A stretch of 64,000 bases of DNA from Bacillus timonensis (lineage in GTDB: Bacteria; Bacillota; Bacilli; Bacillales; Bacillaceae_L), in assembly GCF_004799755.1 (NCBI RefSeq), contig NZ_SLUB01000005.1:62001-126000 (forward strand). The letters are read 5' to 3'. A program made the position numbers and the translations under genes. Positions 32,941 through 41,215 of this stretch are shown piece after piece. The notes below the pieces were generated by a model. That model was not told the origin of the DNA and made no database searches. It saw nothing but the letters and a program-made list of their open reading frames with translations. Each line of letters begins with the position of its first letter. Within the stretch, counting starts at the first letter, position 1.

Positions 32941-33618
32941 ATGAAAATTGTATGTTTTGGTGATAGTTTAACAAGAGGTGTTTCTTTTGTGAAAGGTCGC
33001 ATGCGAATTTTAAAAGAGAATTATCCAGCATTTTTACAGCAATTCGCTTCTGATCATTTTACAGTTATGAATAAAGGTGTTTTTAATGATAACTCTGATT
33101 TATTATTGTCCCGTGTTGAGAAAGATGTAATTGCCGAACATCCGGACTACGTGATTATTAATATTGGCGGTAATGACTGCAATTTTAAATGGGATGAAGT
33201 GGCTGAAAAACCCGAAGCCGAGCATCAACCCATTGTCCCGATTGAACGATATATCGAAAATCTAAAACAATTGATTCATAAAATCCAAGATTCGAATAGT
33301 ACACCTATTTTGATGACATTGCCACCCCTTGATCCTATTCGCTATTACAAGTTGCTTGCCGAAAAATATGGAAGCTCCATTAGTCATTGGATCAGCCTTC
33401 AAGGAGGAATTGAGCACTGGCATGGCCTTTATAATCGCAGCATTAATAGCTTAGCTGAGCAATTAAATGTGCTAAAGATTGATGTTCGTTCAGCTATGAA
33501 ACATACAGGGAACTTACATGATTTTATAAGTGATGATGGCATTCATTTGACAGGTGAAGGTTATAAGACAATGAGTAATGAAGTTTTTAATTCATTATTA
33601 AAAAACGCACCGATTTAA
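32941..33618 (+). CDS. SGNH/GDSL-family hydrolase
   Basis: 225 residues. Block I is GDSLTRG (nucleophile Ser9), block III GGNDCN, and block V DGIHLTGEGY with the catalytic Asp and His. The lack of a signal peptide indicates a cytoplasmic esterase. RBS GCGGGGATATAT. Length is typical. The substrate is unknown. Divergent from DUF1836. Confidence 0.9.
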   Translation: MKIVCFGDSLTRGVSFVKGRMRILKENYPAFLQQFASDHFTVMNKGVFNDNSDLLLSRVEKDVIAEHPDYVIINIGGNDCNFKWDEVAEKPEAEHQPIVPIERYIENLKQLIHKIQDSNSTPILMTLPPLDPIRYYKLLAEKYGSSISHWISLQGGIEHWHGLYNRSINSLAEQLNVLKIDVRSAMKHTGNLHDFISDDGIHLTGEGYKTMSNEVFNSLLKNAPI

Positions 33619-33647
33619 AATGCTTCCAGTTCCGGAGGCATTTTTTT
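33618..33647 (+). terminator. Intrinsic terminator
   Basis: AATGCTTCC / GGAGGCATT stem around AGTTCC, then seven T. Confidence 0.85.
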
Positions 33648-33726
33648 CTATTTCACATAGAATACATCTTGTGTATTGTGAAAACACTGTATATCAATGG
33701 ACATAAACGTAAGAGAAAGCTAAGAT

Positions 33727-33920
33727 TAACTATATTGAGTGGGGTCTTTAACCCCGACTCAATATAGTTAAAGCCTCCGGCGGAGACATGCGATTTTCAA
33801 AGGAAACTTTTCGAGCATAAGATCAAAGACTAAGAACGCCACGTCCTGATGTCTTCGTCTTTGTGACCCACCTCGTGTAGGCCTAAAAAATCTGGGCGCA
33901 AATACGCCAAGGCGCATTTG
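33727..33920 (+). repeat. Structured intergenic element with two strong hairpins
   Basis: The 327-bp gap before def contains a 14-bp perfect stem, TAACTATATTGAGT (33727-33740) with ACTCAATATAGTTA (33757-33770), extended after one bulged G by GGGGT/ACCCC. Next comes a GC-rich block with AAGCCTCCGGCGG and AACGCCACGTCCTG, and then a hairpin CAAATACGCC-AA-GGCGCATTTG (33899-33920) 25 bp before the def start. The middle block resembles dispersed repeat sequences I recall from other Bacillaceae genomes. The gap shows no ORF. Confidence 0.6.
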
Positions 33921-33945
33921 AGTAGATGAAAAAGAGAAAAGGTAG

Positions 33946-34533
33946 ATGAAAAAAATGTACTATAAATCTGATTATGTGATTACGATGAAGGATATTGTTC
34001 GTGAGGGGCAACCGATTTTAGCACAAAAAACGAAAGAGGTTCCTGTGCCATTATCTGAAGAAGACAAAGAATCCTTGACGAGCATGATGAATTATTTGAA
34101 AAATAGTCAAGACCCTGAGCTTGCAAAAAAATACGGCTTACGACCAGGAGTTGGTTTATCTGCAAACCAAGTCGGTCTGGATAAGCGTATGTTTGTCACT
34201 TATTTTACAGACTTTGATGATACATTATATGAGTATCATATCGTCAATCCGAAAATTATCAGCCATTCTGTATCGATGACGTATTTGCCTGAAGGGGAAG
34301 GATGTCTTTCAGTTGATCGCCCAGTAGAAGGCTATGTTCCAAGATATGAAAAAATTAAAATAAAAGCATTCGATATCAATGGACAAGAGATTTCGCTTCG
34401 ATTAAAAGGGTATGCCTCCATCGTATTTCAACATGAAATGGACCATTTGAACGGAATCATGTTTTACGATCATATCAACAAAGAGAATCCATTTAAGTTA
34501 CCAGAAAATGTAGCAATAAAAAGTTTATATTAA
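33946..34533 (+). CDS. def: Peptide deformylase (YkrB/DefB type)
   Basis: 195 residues. All three deformylase motifs are present: GVGLSANQVG (motif 1), EGCLSV (motif 2, metal Cys) and QHEMDHLNG (motif 3, HExxH-type metal site). It removes the formyl group from nascent proteins. The long insert between motifs 1 and 2 is of the Gram-positive class 2 type. ATG 33946 is uncertain: AAAGG lies close, and the family start would align with GTG 33976 (MITMKDIVREG). A GGCGC hairpin stands just upstream. Confidence 0.92.
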   Translation: MKKMYYKSDYVITMKDIVREGQPILAQKTKEVPVPLSEEDKESLTSMMNYLKNSQDPELAKKYGLRPGVGLSANQVGLDKRMFVTYFTDFDDTLYEYHIVNPKIISHSVSMTYLPEGEGCLSVDRPVEGYVPRYEKIKIKAFDINGQEISLRLKGYASIVFQHEMDHLNGIMFYDHINKENPFKLPENVAIKSLY

Positions 34534-34555
34534 TAATAAATGGAGGGGTTTGGCT

Positions 34556-35725
34556 TTGAAATATAATTTTGATGAATCGATTAATCGATTACAGACGAAC
34601 TCAGTGAAATGGGATGAGGTAGAAAACTTGTTTGGGGACAAAGAAATCCTTCCGATGTGGGTGGCTGATATGGATTTCAAATCACCGCAGCCGGTCATTG
34701 ACGCTTTAAAAGAGAGAGCGGATCACGGAATTTACGGATATACAACAAGACCTGATTCCTATTATGAAGCAACAGTGGGGTGGATGCAGCGTCGTCATAA
34801 TTGGACGATAGAAAAGGATTGGATTATCTTTACGCCTGGTGTCGTACCCGCACTTGGTATAATTGTCCAAAATTTTACAAATCCAGGAGATAAGATCATC
34901 ATTCAACAACCCGTTTATTATCCCTTTATGAGTGTAATTGAAAAAAATGGCCGGGAAATTGTCAATAATCCTTTACGACTTGAAAATGGACGTTATTACA
35001 TGGATTTTGAGGACCTTGAGAAAAAAATTGATCCATCTGTAAAAATGATTATTCTTTCAAATCCACACAATCCTGTCGGCCGTGTTTGGGCGAAAGATGA
35101 GCTCACAAGACTAGGAGAAATTTGTTTGAAACACAATATACTTGTTGTTTCAGATGAAATTCACTTTGACCTTGTATATGAGGGAAATGTGCACACTCCA
35201 TTCGCATCGATTTCCGAGGAGTTTGCCGGGCATTCGATAACCTGCACTGCACCAAGCAAAACCTTTAATCTTGCAGGCTTGCAAACATCCAATATGATTA
35301 TTCCGAACCAAGATCTTCGTGAAAGATTTACGAAAGCACTCGAAGATCGTTTTATCGGTATGACCAACACATTTGGAGTAACTGCCCTAATTGCAGCATA
35401 CGAAAAAGGAGAAGAATGGCTTGATCAACTCCTTGTCTATTTAAAAGGAAATCTTGATTTTCTAAACGAGTATATTAAGTCGAACATCCCAGAGGTAAAA
35501 GTAATTGAACCAGATGCAACATATCTTGTGTGGCTTGATTGCCGTGAGCTTGGAATGGATGCAAAAAAATTAGAAGAAGTCATCCAAAAACAGGGGAAAG
35601 TTGCATTTGATGAAGGGTACATTTTCGGAAAAGAAGGAGAAGGCTTCACCAGAATCAACATTGCTTGTCCAAGGGCACTGTTGGAAGAAGGCTTGAAACG
35701 GTTTAGTCAGGTACTAAAAAAATAG
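34556..35725 (+). CDS. patB: PLP-dependent beta C-S lyase (MalY/PatB family)
   Basis: 389 residues from TTG 34556, with GGAGGGG eight bases upstream; an earlier TTG at 34550 is too close to the RBS. Class I/II aminotransferase fold: LPMWVADMDF, HGIYGYTTRPDSYYEA, SNPHNPVGRVW, VSDEIHFDL and the PLP-binding Lys235 in CTAPSKTFNLAG. PatB acts as cystathionine/cysteine beta-lyase releasing sulfide. It lies 22 bp after def, and may share its transcript. Confidence 0.9.
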   Translation: MKYNFDESINRLQTNSVKWDEVENLFGDKEILPMWVADMDFKSPQPVIDALKERADHGIYGYTTRPDSYYEATVGWMQRRHNWTIEKDWIIFTPGVVPALGIIVQNFTNPGDKIIIQQPVYYPFMSVIEKNGREIVNNPLRLENGRYYMDFEDLEKKIDPSVKMIILSNPHNPVGRVWAKDELTRLGEICLKHNILVVSDEIHFDLVYEGNVHTPFASISEEFAGHSITCTAPSKTFNLAGLQTSNMIIPNQDLRERFTKALEDRFIGMTNTFGVTALIAAYEKGEEWLDQLLVYLKGNLDFLNEYIKSNIPEVKVIEPDATYLVWLDCRELGMDAKKLEEVIQKQGKVAFDEGYIFGKEGEGFTRINIACPRALLEEGLKRFSQVLKK

Positions 35726-35734
35726 ATCATATAA

Positions 35735-35765
35735 AAAGCTTGAAGGTGCGAAACCTTCAAGCTTT
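35735..35765. terminator. Bidirectional terminator
   Basis: A 12-bp perfect stem AAAGCTTGAAGG / CCTTCAAGCTTT between convergent genes. Confidence 0.9.
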
Positions 35766-35771
35766 ATTCGT

Positions 35772-36200
35772 TTAATATTCCGGATTAAATGTTTCCTTTT
35801 GCTTTCGGACGAGACATAGGATACCTGCAACTAAGTAAAGGATACTTGAGATAATCGAGATAAGCACTGTTGCGAGTGCACTAAGCACAGCAACGATAAT
35901 CAAAATAATCCCAGCCGCCTTTGGATGTTTATCACCTTTTAAAAGAACGAGTGATACAATTCCAAGAATAATAGCAAGAATTCCCACGATGATAAAATAC
36001 CAGCCTCCAGCTGCGATCATATCAGTCATAAATCCCATATCGACTCCTTCAAGTGCTGGGTCTGTAGCAGCCATGTTCTCCATTTCCTGTGTAAATGCAT
36101 TATCGCCACTAAGACCTAAAAACATAAACCCAAATAAACTAATTAATGCAAAAAAACAAGCTCCAATAATCGTTAACACAATTTCCCCTGTACGTTTCAT
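35772..36200 (-). CDS. DUF4064 membrane protein
   Basis: 142 residues, four membrane helices with a small extracytoplasmic loop (DPALEGVDMGFM). The layout MKRTGEIVLTIIGACFFALI then GGWYFIIVGILAIILGIV and NPEY at the end fits DUF4064. A GAGGAGGAAACC RBS precedes ATG 36200. Function unknown. Confidence 0.82.
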   Translation of the reverse strand: MKRTGEIVLTIIGACFFALISLFGFMFLGLSGDNAFTQEMENMAATDPALEGVDMGFMTDMIAAGGWYFIIVGILAIILGIVSLVLLKGDKHPKAAGIILIIVAVLSALATVLISIISSILYLVAGILCLVRKQKETFNPEY

Positions 36201-36571
36201 AAGATGGTTTCCTCCTCGTAAAAATGTTTCTTTTTGATTGTACTATAGAGTGTATAGTATGCAATCCTTTTTTCCTAAACCTCTCCAAAAATGGAATTAT
36301 CCTATTTACGAAAGGAGGCGGAAAAAGGTTTCAAAAAAGGTGAGAAAAATGCGATATACATTTTATGATCATCCCATAGGATGATAAAGGGAATTATTTC
36401 GAATATGTTAAGAGAATATTAAAAAAATTTTGCAAATCACAATTGGTTTGTGTTAACCTAGTAATATAGGTGTTGAATTGGAAATTATACCATTTTAATC
36501 CAAAATAGTAGTTTGGTAGTAACCTCATTCCTGAGGGTCTACATAAAAAAAGAATAATAGGGGGAATGCAA
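36201..36571. other. Upstream region of the TAXI-TRAP operon
   Basis: 371 bp without a gene. It contains a palindrome ATCATCC-CATA-GGATGAT (36368-36385), possibly an operator, and A/T-rich DNA with no promoter pair I would defend. It must include the divergent promoters of DUF4064 and the TAXI gene. Confidence 0.5.
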
Positions 36572-37579
36572 ATGCTAAAGAAGTACTCATTTCTTACTTT
36601 GCTATTAGCATTGGTTTTAGTCATTGCAGCTTGTAGCAGTGATAACACGAATGGTGAGGACAAGGATGAAGGCGGAGAAGGTAGCGGAAAATCCGGTACA
36701 GTAGATCTTCTCATGGGTACGGGTAGCCAAGGTGGTACCTATTTCCCACTTGGTGCAGAAATGGCGAATGTTTGGAACAAGAATATTGAAAGCGTTAACG
36801 TAACATCAACAGAGTCTGGTGCATCTGTAGAGAACCTAGCGAAAATCTCAAACGGGGAATTTGACCTTGGGATGACTGTTAATCTACCAGCATATGATGC
36901 ACTTAATGGCGAAGGCGATTTCAAGGGTAAGAAGGTTGAAAACTTCGCCTTTATCGGACATATTTATCCGGAGGTTCTTCAAATTATTACACGTGAAAGC
37001 ACTGGTGTGGAAACAATCGCTGATCTTAAAGGAAAGCGAATTGCGATTGGACCTCCTGGAAGTGGAACACAAACAGCAACGAAAGCTGTTTTAGCAGCTT
37101 ATGGTATAAATGATGGGGATTATGAGGCGTACCAAGAAGGATTTGGTGATGCAAAGTCAAAGCTTCAGGATGGTACAATTGATGCTTCATTCGGATTATT
37201 AGGATTACCAGATGCGGGAATAGATGAACTTCAAGCATCAGTAGGAGATGTAAAGTTCTTAGAGGTAACTGGTGATGAGCTAAAAACGGTTGAAGAGACA
37301 AGTGGATATACTGGCTATACAATTAAGGCTGGCTCATACGAATGGTTAAAAGAGGATGCCAATGTTGTCTCAGCATATGCAGTCCTAGTTGCAAACACAG
37401 ATACAGTAGATGATGAACTAGCATACCAACTTGCAAAGGTTATGCTTGAAAAAGCAAGTGAAAATACACATGCACAGGCAGCGCATATGACAAAAGAAAA
37501 CGCGCTTAGCGGATTAGGAGATTTACCAATCCATCCAGGTGCAGAAAAATATTATAAAGAAATCGGAATACTAGATTAA
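36572..37579 (+). CDS. TAXI-family TRAP transporter substrate-binding lipoprotein
   Basis: 335 residues from ATG 36572 (GGGGG seven bases upstream). Lipoprotein signal LVIAAC (Cys about 21), then an acidic-glycine linker and the TAXI domain: LMGTGSQGGTYFPLGAEMANVW, TESGASVENLAKISNGEFDLGM, GKRIAIGPPGSGTQTATKAVLAAYGI and the C-terminal LPIHPGAEKYYKEIG. It binds the solute and delivers it to the fused permease gene downstream. TAXI systems carry glutamate and other carboxylates in known cases; the substrate here is open. Confidence 0.92.
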   Translation: MLKKYSFLTLLLALVLVIAACSSDNTNGEDKDEGGEGSGKSGTVDLLMGTGSQGGTYFPLGAEMANVWNKNIESVNVTSTESGASVENLAKISNGEFDLGMTVNLPAYDALNGEGDFKGKKVENFAFIGHIYPEVLQIITRESTGVETIADLKGKRIAIGPPGSGTQTATKAVLAAYGINDGDYEAYQEGFGDAKSKLQDGTIDASFGLLGLPDAGIDELQASVGDVKFLEVTGDELKTVEETSGYTGYTIKAGSYEWLKEDANVVSAYAVLVANTDTVDDELAYQLAKVMLEKASENTHAQAAHMTKENALSGLGDLPIHPGAEKYYKEIGILD

Positions 37580-37588
37580 TAACCTTAG

Positions 37589-37626
37589 AAAAAGGGGCTT
37601 GACACAATGTGTTTTGCCCTTTTTTT
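37589..37626 (+). terminator. Terminator-like hairpin between TAXI and permease genes
   Basis: AAAAAGGGGC (37589-37598) pairs with GCCCTTTTTTT (37616-37626) with an inner ACAC/GTGT stem. It likely lets the binding protein be expressed above the permease. Confidence 0.7.
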
Positions 37627-37657
37627 ACCAATAGTTTATGACCAGGTGGTGAGAATA

Positions 37658-39664
37658 ATGAAATGGTGGAAGAAAAAGGAGATGAGCGATTCAAACAAGC
37701 TTACTCAACAGGATGAAAAACTAACGACAGAGGAGATACTTGAAAAATACGACCGGGAAAGTACGTACCGACGAAATTTAGGAAAGTGGAAGTGGGTCGT
37801 TCTCATTTTGGCGGTTGGTCTTACAATCTTTCATTTATTCACAGGTTATCGGGGTGCTTTCGAGGCTCGTATTCAAGGACCGATTCATTTAGGAACAGCG
37901 CTTGGCTTAATCTTCTTATTGTATCCTATAAAAAAAGGACTTCATCGTAAGCAAAAGGGAATACCTTGGTATGATGTAGTCTTAGCGATTATTGCGTTAG
38001 GTGTCGGTTATTATAATGTCATATTTTATGAGGAGCTTGTAACGGAGCGAATTGTCTTTGGGTATACGACTCCAGACTTTATCGTAGCAACATTAGGGGT
38101 TTTACTTGTTCTTGAAGCAGCTAGAAGATGTGTTGGACTCCCAATAGTGATTGTTTCAAGTGTGGCGATTCTTTATGCGTTGTATGGAAACTTGATTCCT
38201 ACGAAACTATTTGCTCACCGGGGATTTTCTTGGGATACATTAGTGACCGATTTGTATTTAACTACGAAAGGAATCTATAGTACACCCATTCAAGTGTCTT
38301 CGACTTTTATCTTTTTATTCTTGTTTTTTGGTGTAATGTTAATCCGAACGGGTGTTGGGCAGTTTTTCAATGACATTGCCTTTGCCCTTACAGGCAGGTT
38401 TACGGGTGGTCAAGCAAAAGCAGCGGTCGTAGCAAGTGCTTTGCAAGGAATGGTTTCTGGTAGCTCAGTAGCCAATACGGTGGGTTCAGGTTCTTTTACC
38501 ATTCCGATGATGAAAAAAGCAGGGTATAAGCCAGAGTTTGCAGCTGCAACTGAAGCTTCGGCATCAACAGGTGGTCAAATTATGCCGCCAATCATGGGGG
38601 CAGCCGCATTTATCATGGCTTCTTATACAAATATCCCGTATAGCCAAATCATGATTATTGCCATCATTCCAGCGATCCTCTATTTTTTAGGTGTATTCTT
38701 GGGAGTTCATTTTGAATCTAAAAAGATTGGAATTGTTGGGGCTCCAAAGGAGACCTTACCAAAAGCAAAGAAATTAATGCTTGAGCGAGGGTATTTATTA
38801 TTGCCGCTGATCGTTATTTTTTATACGTTGCTAACAGGCAAAACGCCAATGCGTGCCGCTTTACTTGCCATATTAGTTTCATTCTTAGTAAGTCTTGTCC
38901 GGAAAGATACAAGAATGTCTTTAAAAAGCATGATTGGAGCACTTGAGGAAGGTGCAAGAGTTGCCTTGCCAGTAATTGCAGCTTGTGCATCAGCCGGTAT
39001 TATTGTTGGAGTCGTTGTTCAAACAGGTCTTGGTGGCCGTATTGCAGACGGAATCATTGCATTAGGTGGAGGAAGCCTCATTCTTACGTTGTTCTTTACC
39101 ATGATTGCTTGCTTAATTCTTGGTATGGGTCTTCCTACTACTGCAAACTACGTTGTCACAGCAACAATGGCAGCGCCGGCATTAATACTTGGATTAGATG
39201 TACCAGTTCTTGCAGCTCATATGTTTGTGTTCTATTTTGGAATTGTAGCAGACATTACTCCCCCAGTTTGTCTCGCAGCTTATGCTGGTGCAGGTTTAGC
39301 GAGGGCAAATCCATTTGCGACGGGAGTTACGGCAACCAAGCTAGCAACTGCTGCATATATAATCCCATTTATCTTTGTAATCAACCCACAAATGCTTTTA
39401 ATAGACTATGAGATTCCATTCTTAACCATATCGGTGATAACTGCGATCATTGGCATGATTGGAATTAGTACCGCAATGGTAGGCTTCTTCATAAGAAAAA
39501 CATTTTTCTGGGAGCGAATTATTCTATTCGCAGCAGGGCTTTCACTTGTTTCACCGAGTATTTATTTCGGAGCTGCAGGTGTATTGGCCTTATTGGCCAT
39601 TTTATTTATCCAATCACGACGGCCGAAAGAACATATTCAGTCCCCAACTGTTTCACTAAGCTAA
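37658..39664 (+). CDS. TRAP transporter fused permease (TAXI type)
   Basis: 668 residues from ATG 37658 after AGGTGGTGAGAATA. A hydrophilic N terminus is followed by a DctQ-like four-helix part and the DctM-like 12-helix part. GFSWDTLVTDLYL, GQAKAAVVASALQGMVSGSSVANTVGSGSFTIPMMKKAGY and LGMGLPTTANYVVTATMAAPAL are the characteristic TRAP permease motifs. It is driven by a Na+ or H+ gradient rather than ATP. It forms a two-gene operon with the TAXI protein. Confidence 0.93.
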   Translation: MKWWKKKEMSDSNKLTQQDEKLTTEEILEKYDRESTYRRNLGKWKWVVLILAVGLTIFHLFTGYRGAFEARIQGPIHLGTALGLIFLLYPIKKGLHRKQKGIPWYDVVLAIIALGVGYYNVIFYEELVTERIVFGYTTPDFIVATLGVLLVLEAARRCVGLPIVIVSSVAILYALYGNLIPTKLFAHRGFSWDTLVTDLYLTTKGIYSTPIQVSSTFIFLFLFFGVMLIRTGVGQFFNDIAFALTGRFTGGQAKAAVVASALQGMVSGSSVANTVGSGSFTIPMMKKAGYKPEFAAATEASASTGGQIMPPIMGAAAFIMASYTNIPYSQIMIIAIIPAILYFLGVFLGVHFESKKIGIVGAPKETLPKAKKLMLERGYLLLPLIVIFYTLLTGKTPMRAALLAILVSFLVSLVRKDTRMSLKSMIGALEEGARVALPVIAACASAGIIVGVVVQTGLGGRIADGIIALGGGSLILTLFFTMIACLILGMGLPTTANYVVTATMAAPALILGLDVPVLAAHMFVFYFGIVADITPPVCLAAYAGAGLARANPFATGVTATKLATAAYIIPFIFVINPQMLLIDYEIPFLTISVITAIIGMIGISTAMVGFFIRKTFFWERIILFAAGLSLVSPSIYFGAAGVLALLAILFIQSRRPKEHIQSPTVSLS

Positions 39665-39669
39665 GGCTC

Positions 39670-39697
39670 AACCACCCTTTTTAAAGGGTGGTTTTTT
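39670..39697 (+). terminator. Terminator of the TAXI-TRAP operon
   Basis: AACCACCCTTT-TT-AAAGGGTGGTT perfect stem, then T run. Confidence 0.92.
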
Positions 39698-39736
39698 ACT
39701 GTTTTTGTAGAATGAAAAATGAATTCGAGAAACCTA

Positions 39737-39810
39737 TTTACACCCATGCTTGTCATGTTCTATAATGAAATAAAAATTTCAATGGTAATTAAAATGAAAT
39801 GTATATTTCA
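39737..39810 (+). promoter_or_regulatory. Promoter with two matching palindromes, candidate RpiR operators
   Basis: TTTACA (39737-39742) and TATAAT (39761-39766) are 18 bp apart. TGAAATAAAAATTTCA (39766-39781) starts on the last base of the -10, and TGAAATGTATATTTCA (39795-39810) follows 29 bp later. The arms TGAAAT/ATTTCA are identical and perfectly symmetric. The pair precedes the operon that encodes an RpiR-type regulator. Confidence 0.7.
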
Positions 39811-39825
39811 AAGGGGTGTTTTAGA

Positions 39826-41211
39826 GTGACAAACTTTCATTCTGACCAATGTCTTATTTCAGAAAAAACAAGTAGGTCAGCACATTATTTTTTGAATGCG
39901 AAATCCGTTATTCCTGGTGGAGTTTCTGCGAACATTAAATACTTTTCACCACATCCAATTTTTATGGAAAAAGGTAATGGGAGCCGTTTAGTTGATGTAG
40001 ATGGAAATGAATATCTTGATTATTTATTATGCTATGGTGCACTTCTTCTTGGTCATGGTCACCCAGAGGTTACTTCAGCCGTGTATAATCAATTAACTTC
40101 AACGGGCACAACAGTTTTTGGAGCACCGCATGTTTTAGAAGTAGAAATGGCAAATAAACTTATTGATTATTTTCCGGGTATTGAGATGGTTCGCTATACC
40201 AATTCAGGTCTGGAGGCAACTTTATTAGCGATTCGGATTGCACAAGCGTATACAGGCAAGGCGACTCTCGCTAAATTTGAAGGTCATTATCATGGAGGCT
40301 ATAATGAAGTTTTGTTAAGCGTAAATCCAACAATCGATGAGGCTGGTCATGAGAAGAGACCAAACTCTGTACCAGAATCGAAAGGAATATCAGAGCGCTA
40401 TGTCGAAAATACAGTTATTCTCCCTTTTAACGATTTAGAATCAACAGCACAGTTATTAAAAAAATATAAGGATGAAGTTGCCGCTGTGATCATTGAACCC
40501 ATTCAAGGTGGATTTATCCCGGCTGAAAAAAGTTTTATGGAGGGGCTTCGCAAACTAACGAAGGATCTGGGGATACTTTTAATCTTTGATGAGGTTAAGA
40601 CCGGATTTCGTTTAACTCTTGGAGGAGCACAATCCATTTACGGGATAAAACCGGATCTTACAGCACTGGGAAAAGTGTTGGGTGGCGGTTTTCCAATTGG
40701 AGCAGTTGGTGGACTTCGAGATATTATGGAGATAATGAATCCTTCTAATGGAGGAGATATTTTATCAGCAGGTGGAAAGGCTGCGCAGAAAGAAGATGTT
40801 TTATTTCATAGTGGAACCTATAATGGTCATCCCATTGTCTTAGCTGCAGGAATAGCAACCATCAAAGTTCTCGAAGGCGCTAATGTGTACCCTGAATTAA
40901 TCCAAAAGACGGATTATCTTCGTTCTAGCCTTGAAAAACTTTACAATTCATACGGGATCCCTATGCAGACTGTTGGGGTGGGGAGTATTTTTAATATCGT
41001 GCATGCCAATCATCCGATTCGAAATTACCGTGATTTAATCAAGGCAGATATGAATTTCCGTAAAAAATTGGATGATGAGCTTTTGAAGCTTGGAATCTAT
41101 ACAAAGCCACTTAATCGTTACTCAATGTCTATTGTGCATTCGGAAGAAGATCTTAATGAAACAATCAGTAAACATGAAAAAGCGATTAGGAAAGTGAAAG
41201 GAATCGAGTAA
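39826..41211 (+). CDS. Class III aminotransferase, glutamate-1-semialdehyde aminomutase-like
   Basis: 461 residues from GTG 39826, with AAGGGGTG seven bases upstream. Class III PLP fold: IPGGVSANIKYFSPHPIFMEKGNG, YLDYLLCYGALLLGHGHPEV, FEGHYHGG, LLIFDEVKTGFR and the Schiff-base lysine in ALGKVLGGGFPIGAVGG. The sequence resembles GSA aminomutase (HemL), but the context is catabolic: it follows a TRAP transporter and precedes an RpiR regulator, so it probably transaminates the imported compound or a derivative rather than making heme. A short insert (MNPSNGGDILSAGGKAAQKED) is unusual. Confidence 0.85.
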   Translation: MTNFHSDQCLISEKTSRSAHYFLNAKSVIPGGVSANIKYFSPHPIFMEKGNGSRLVDVDGNEYLDYLLCYGALLLGHGHPEVTSAVYNQLTSTGTTVFGAPHVLEVEMANKLIDYFPGIEMVRYTNSGLEATLLAIRIAQAYTGKATLAKFEGHYHGGYNEVLLSVNPTIDEAGHEKRPNSVPESKGISERYVENTVILPFNDLESTAQLLKKYKDEVAAVIIEPIQGGFIPAEKSFMEGLRKLTKDLGILLIFDEVKTGFRLTLGGAQSIYGIKPDLTALGKVLGGGFPIGAVGGLRDIMEIMNPSNGGDILSAGGKAAQKEDVLFHSGTYNGHPIVLAAGIATIKVLEGANVYPELIQKTDYLRSSLEKLYNSYGIPMQTVGVGSIFNIVHANHPIRNYRDLIKADMNFRKKLDDELLKLGIYTKPLNRYSMSIVHSEEDLNETISKHEKAIRKVKGIE

Positions 41212-41215
41212 ATTA

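Noticed and set aside
38983-39411. 142-codon plus-strand frame inside the TRAP permease gene
   Set aside because: Cys/Tyr/Ser-rich shadow translation of a hydrophobic coding sequence; no RBS.
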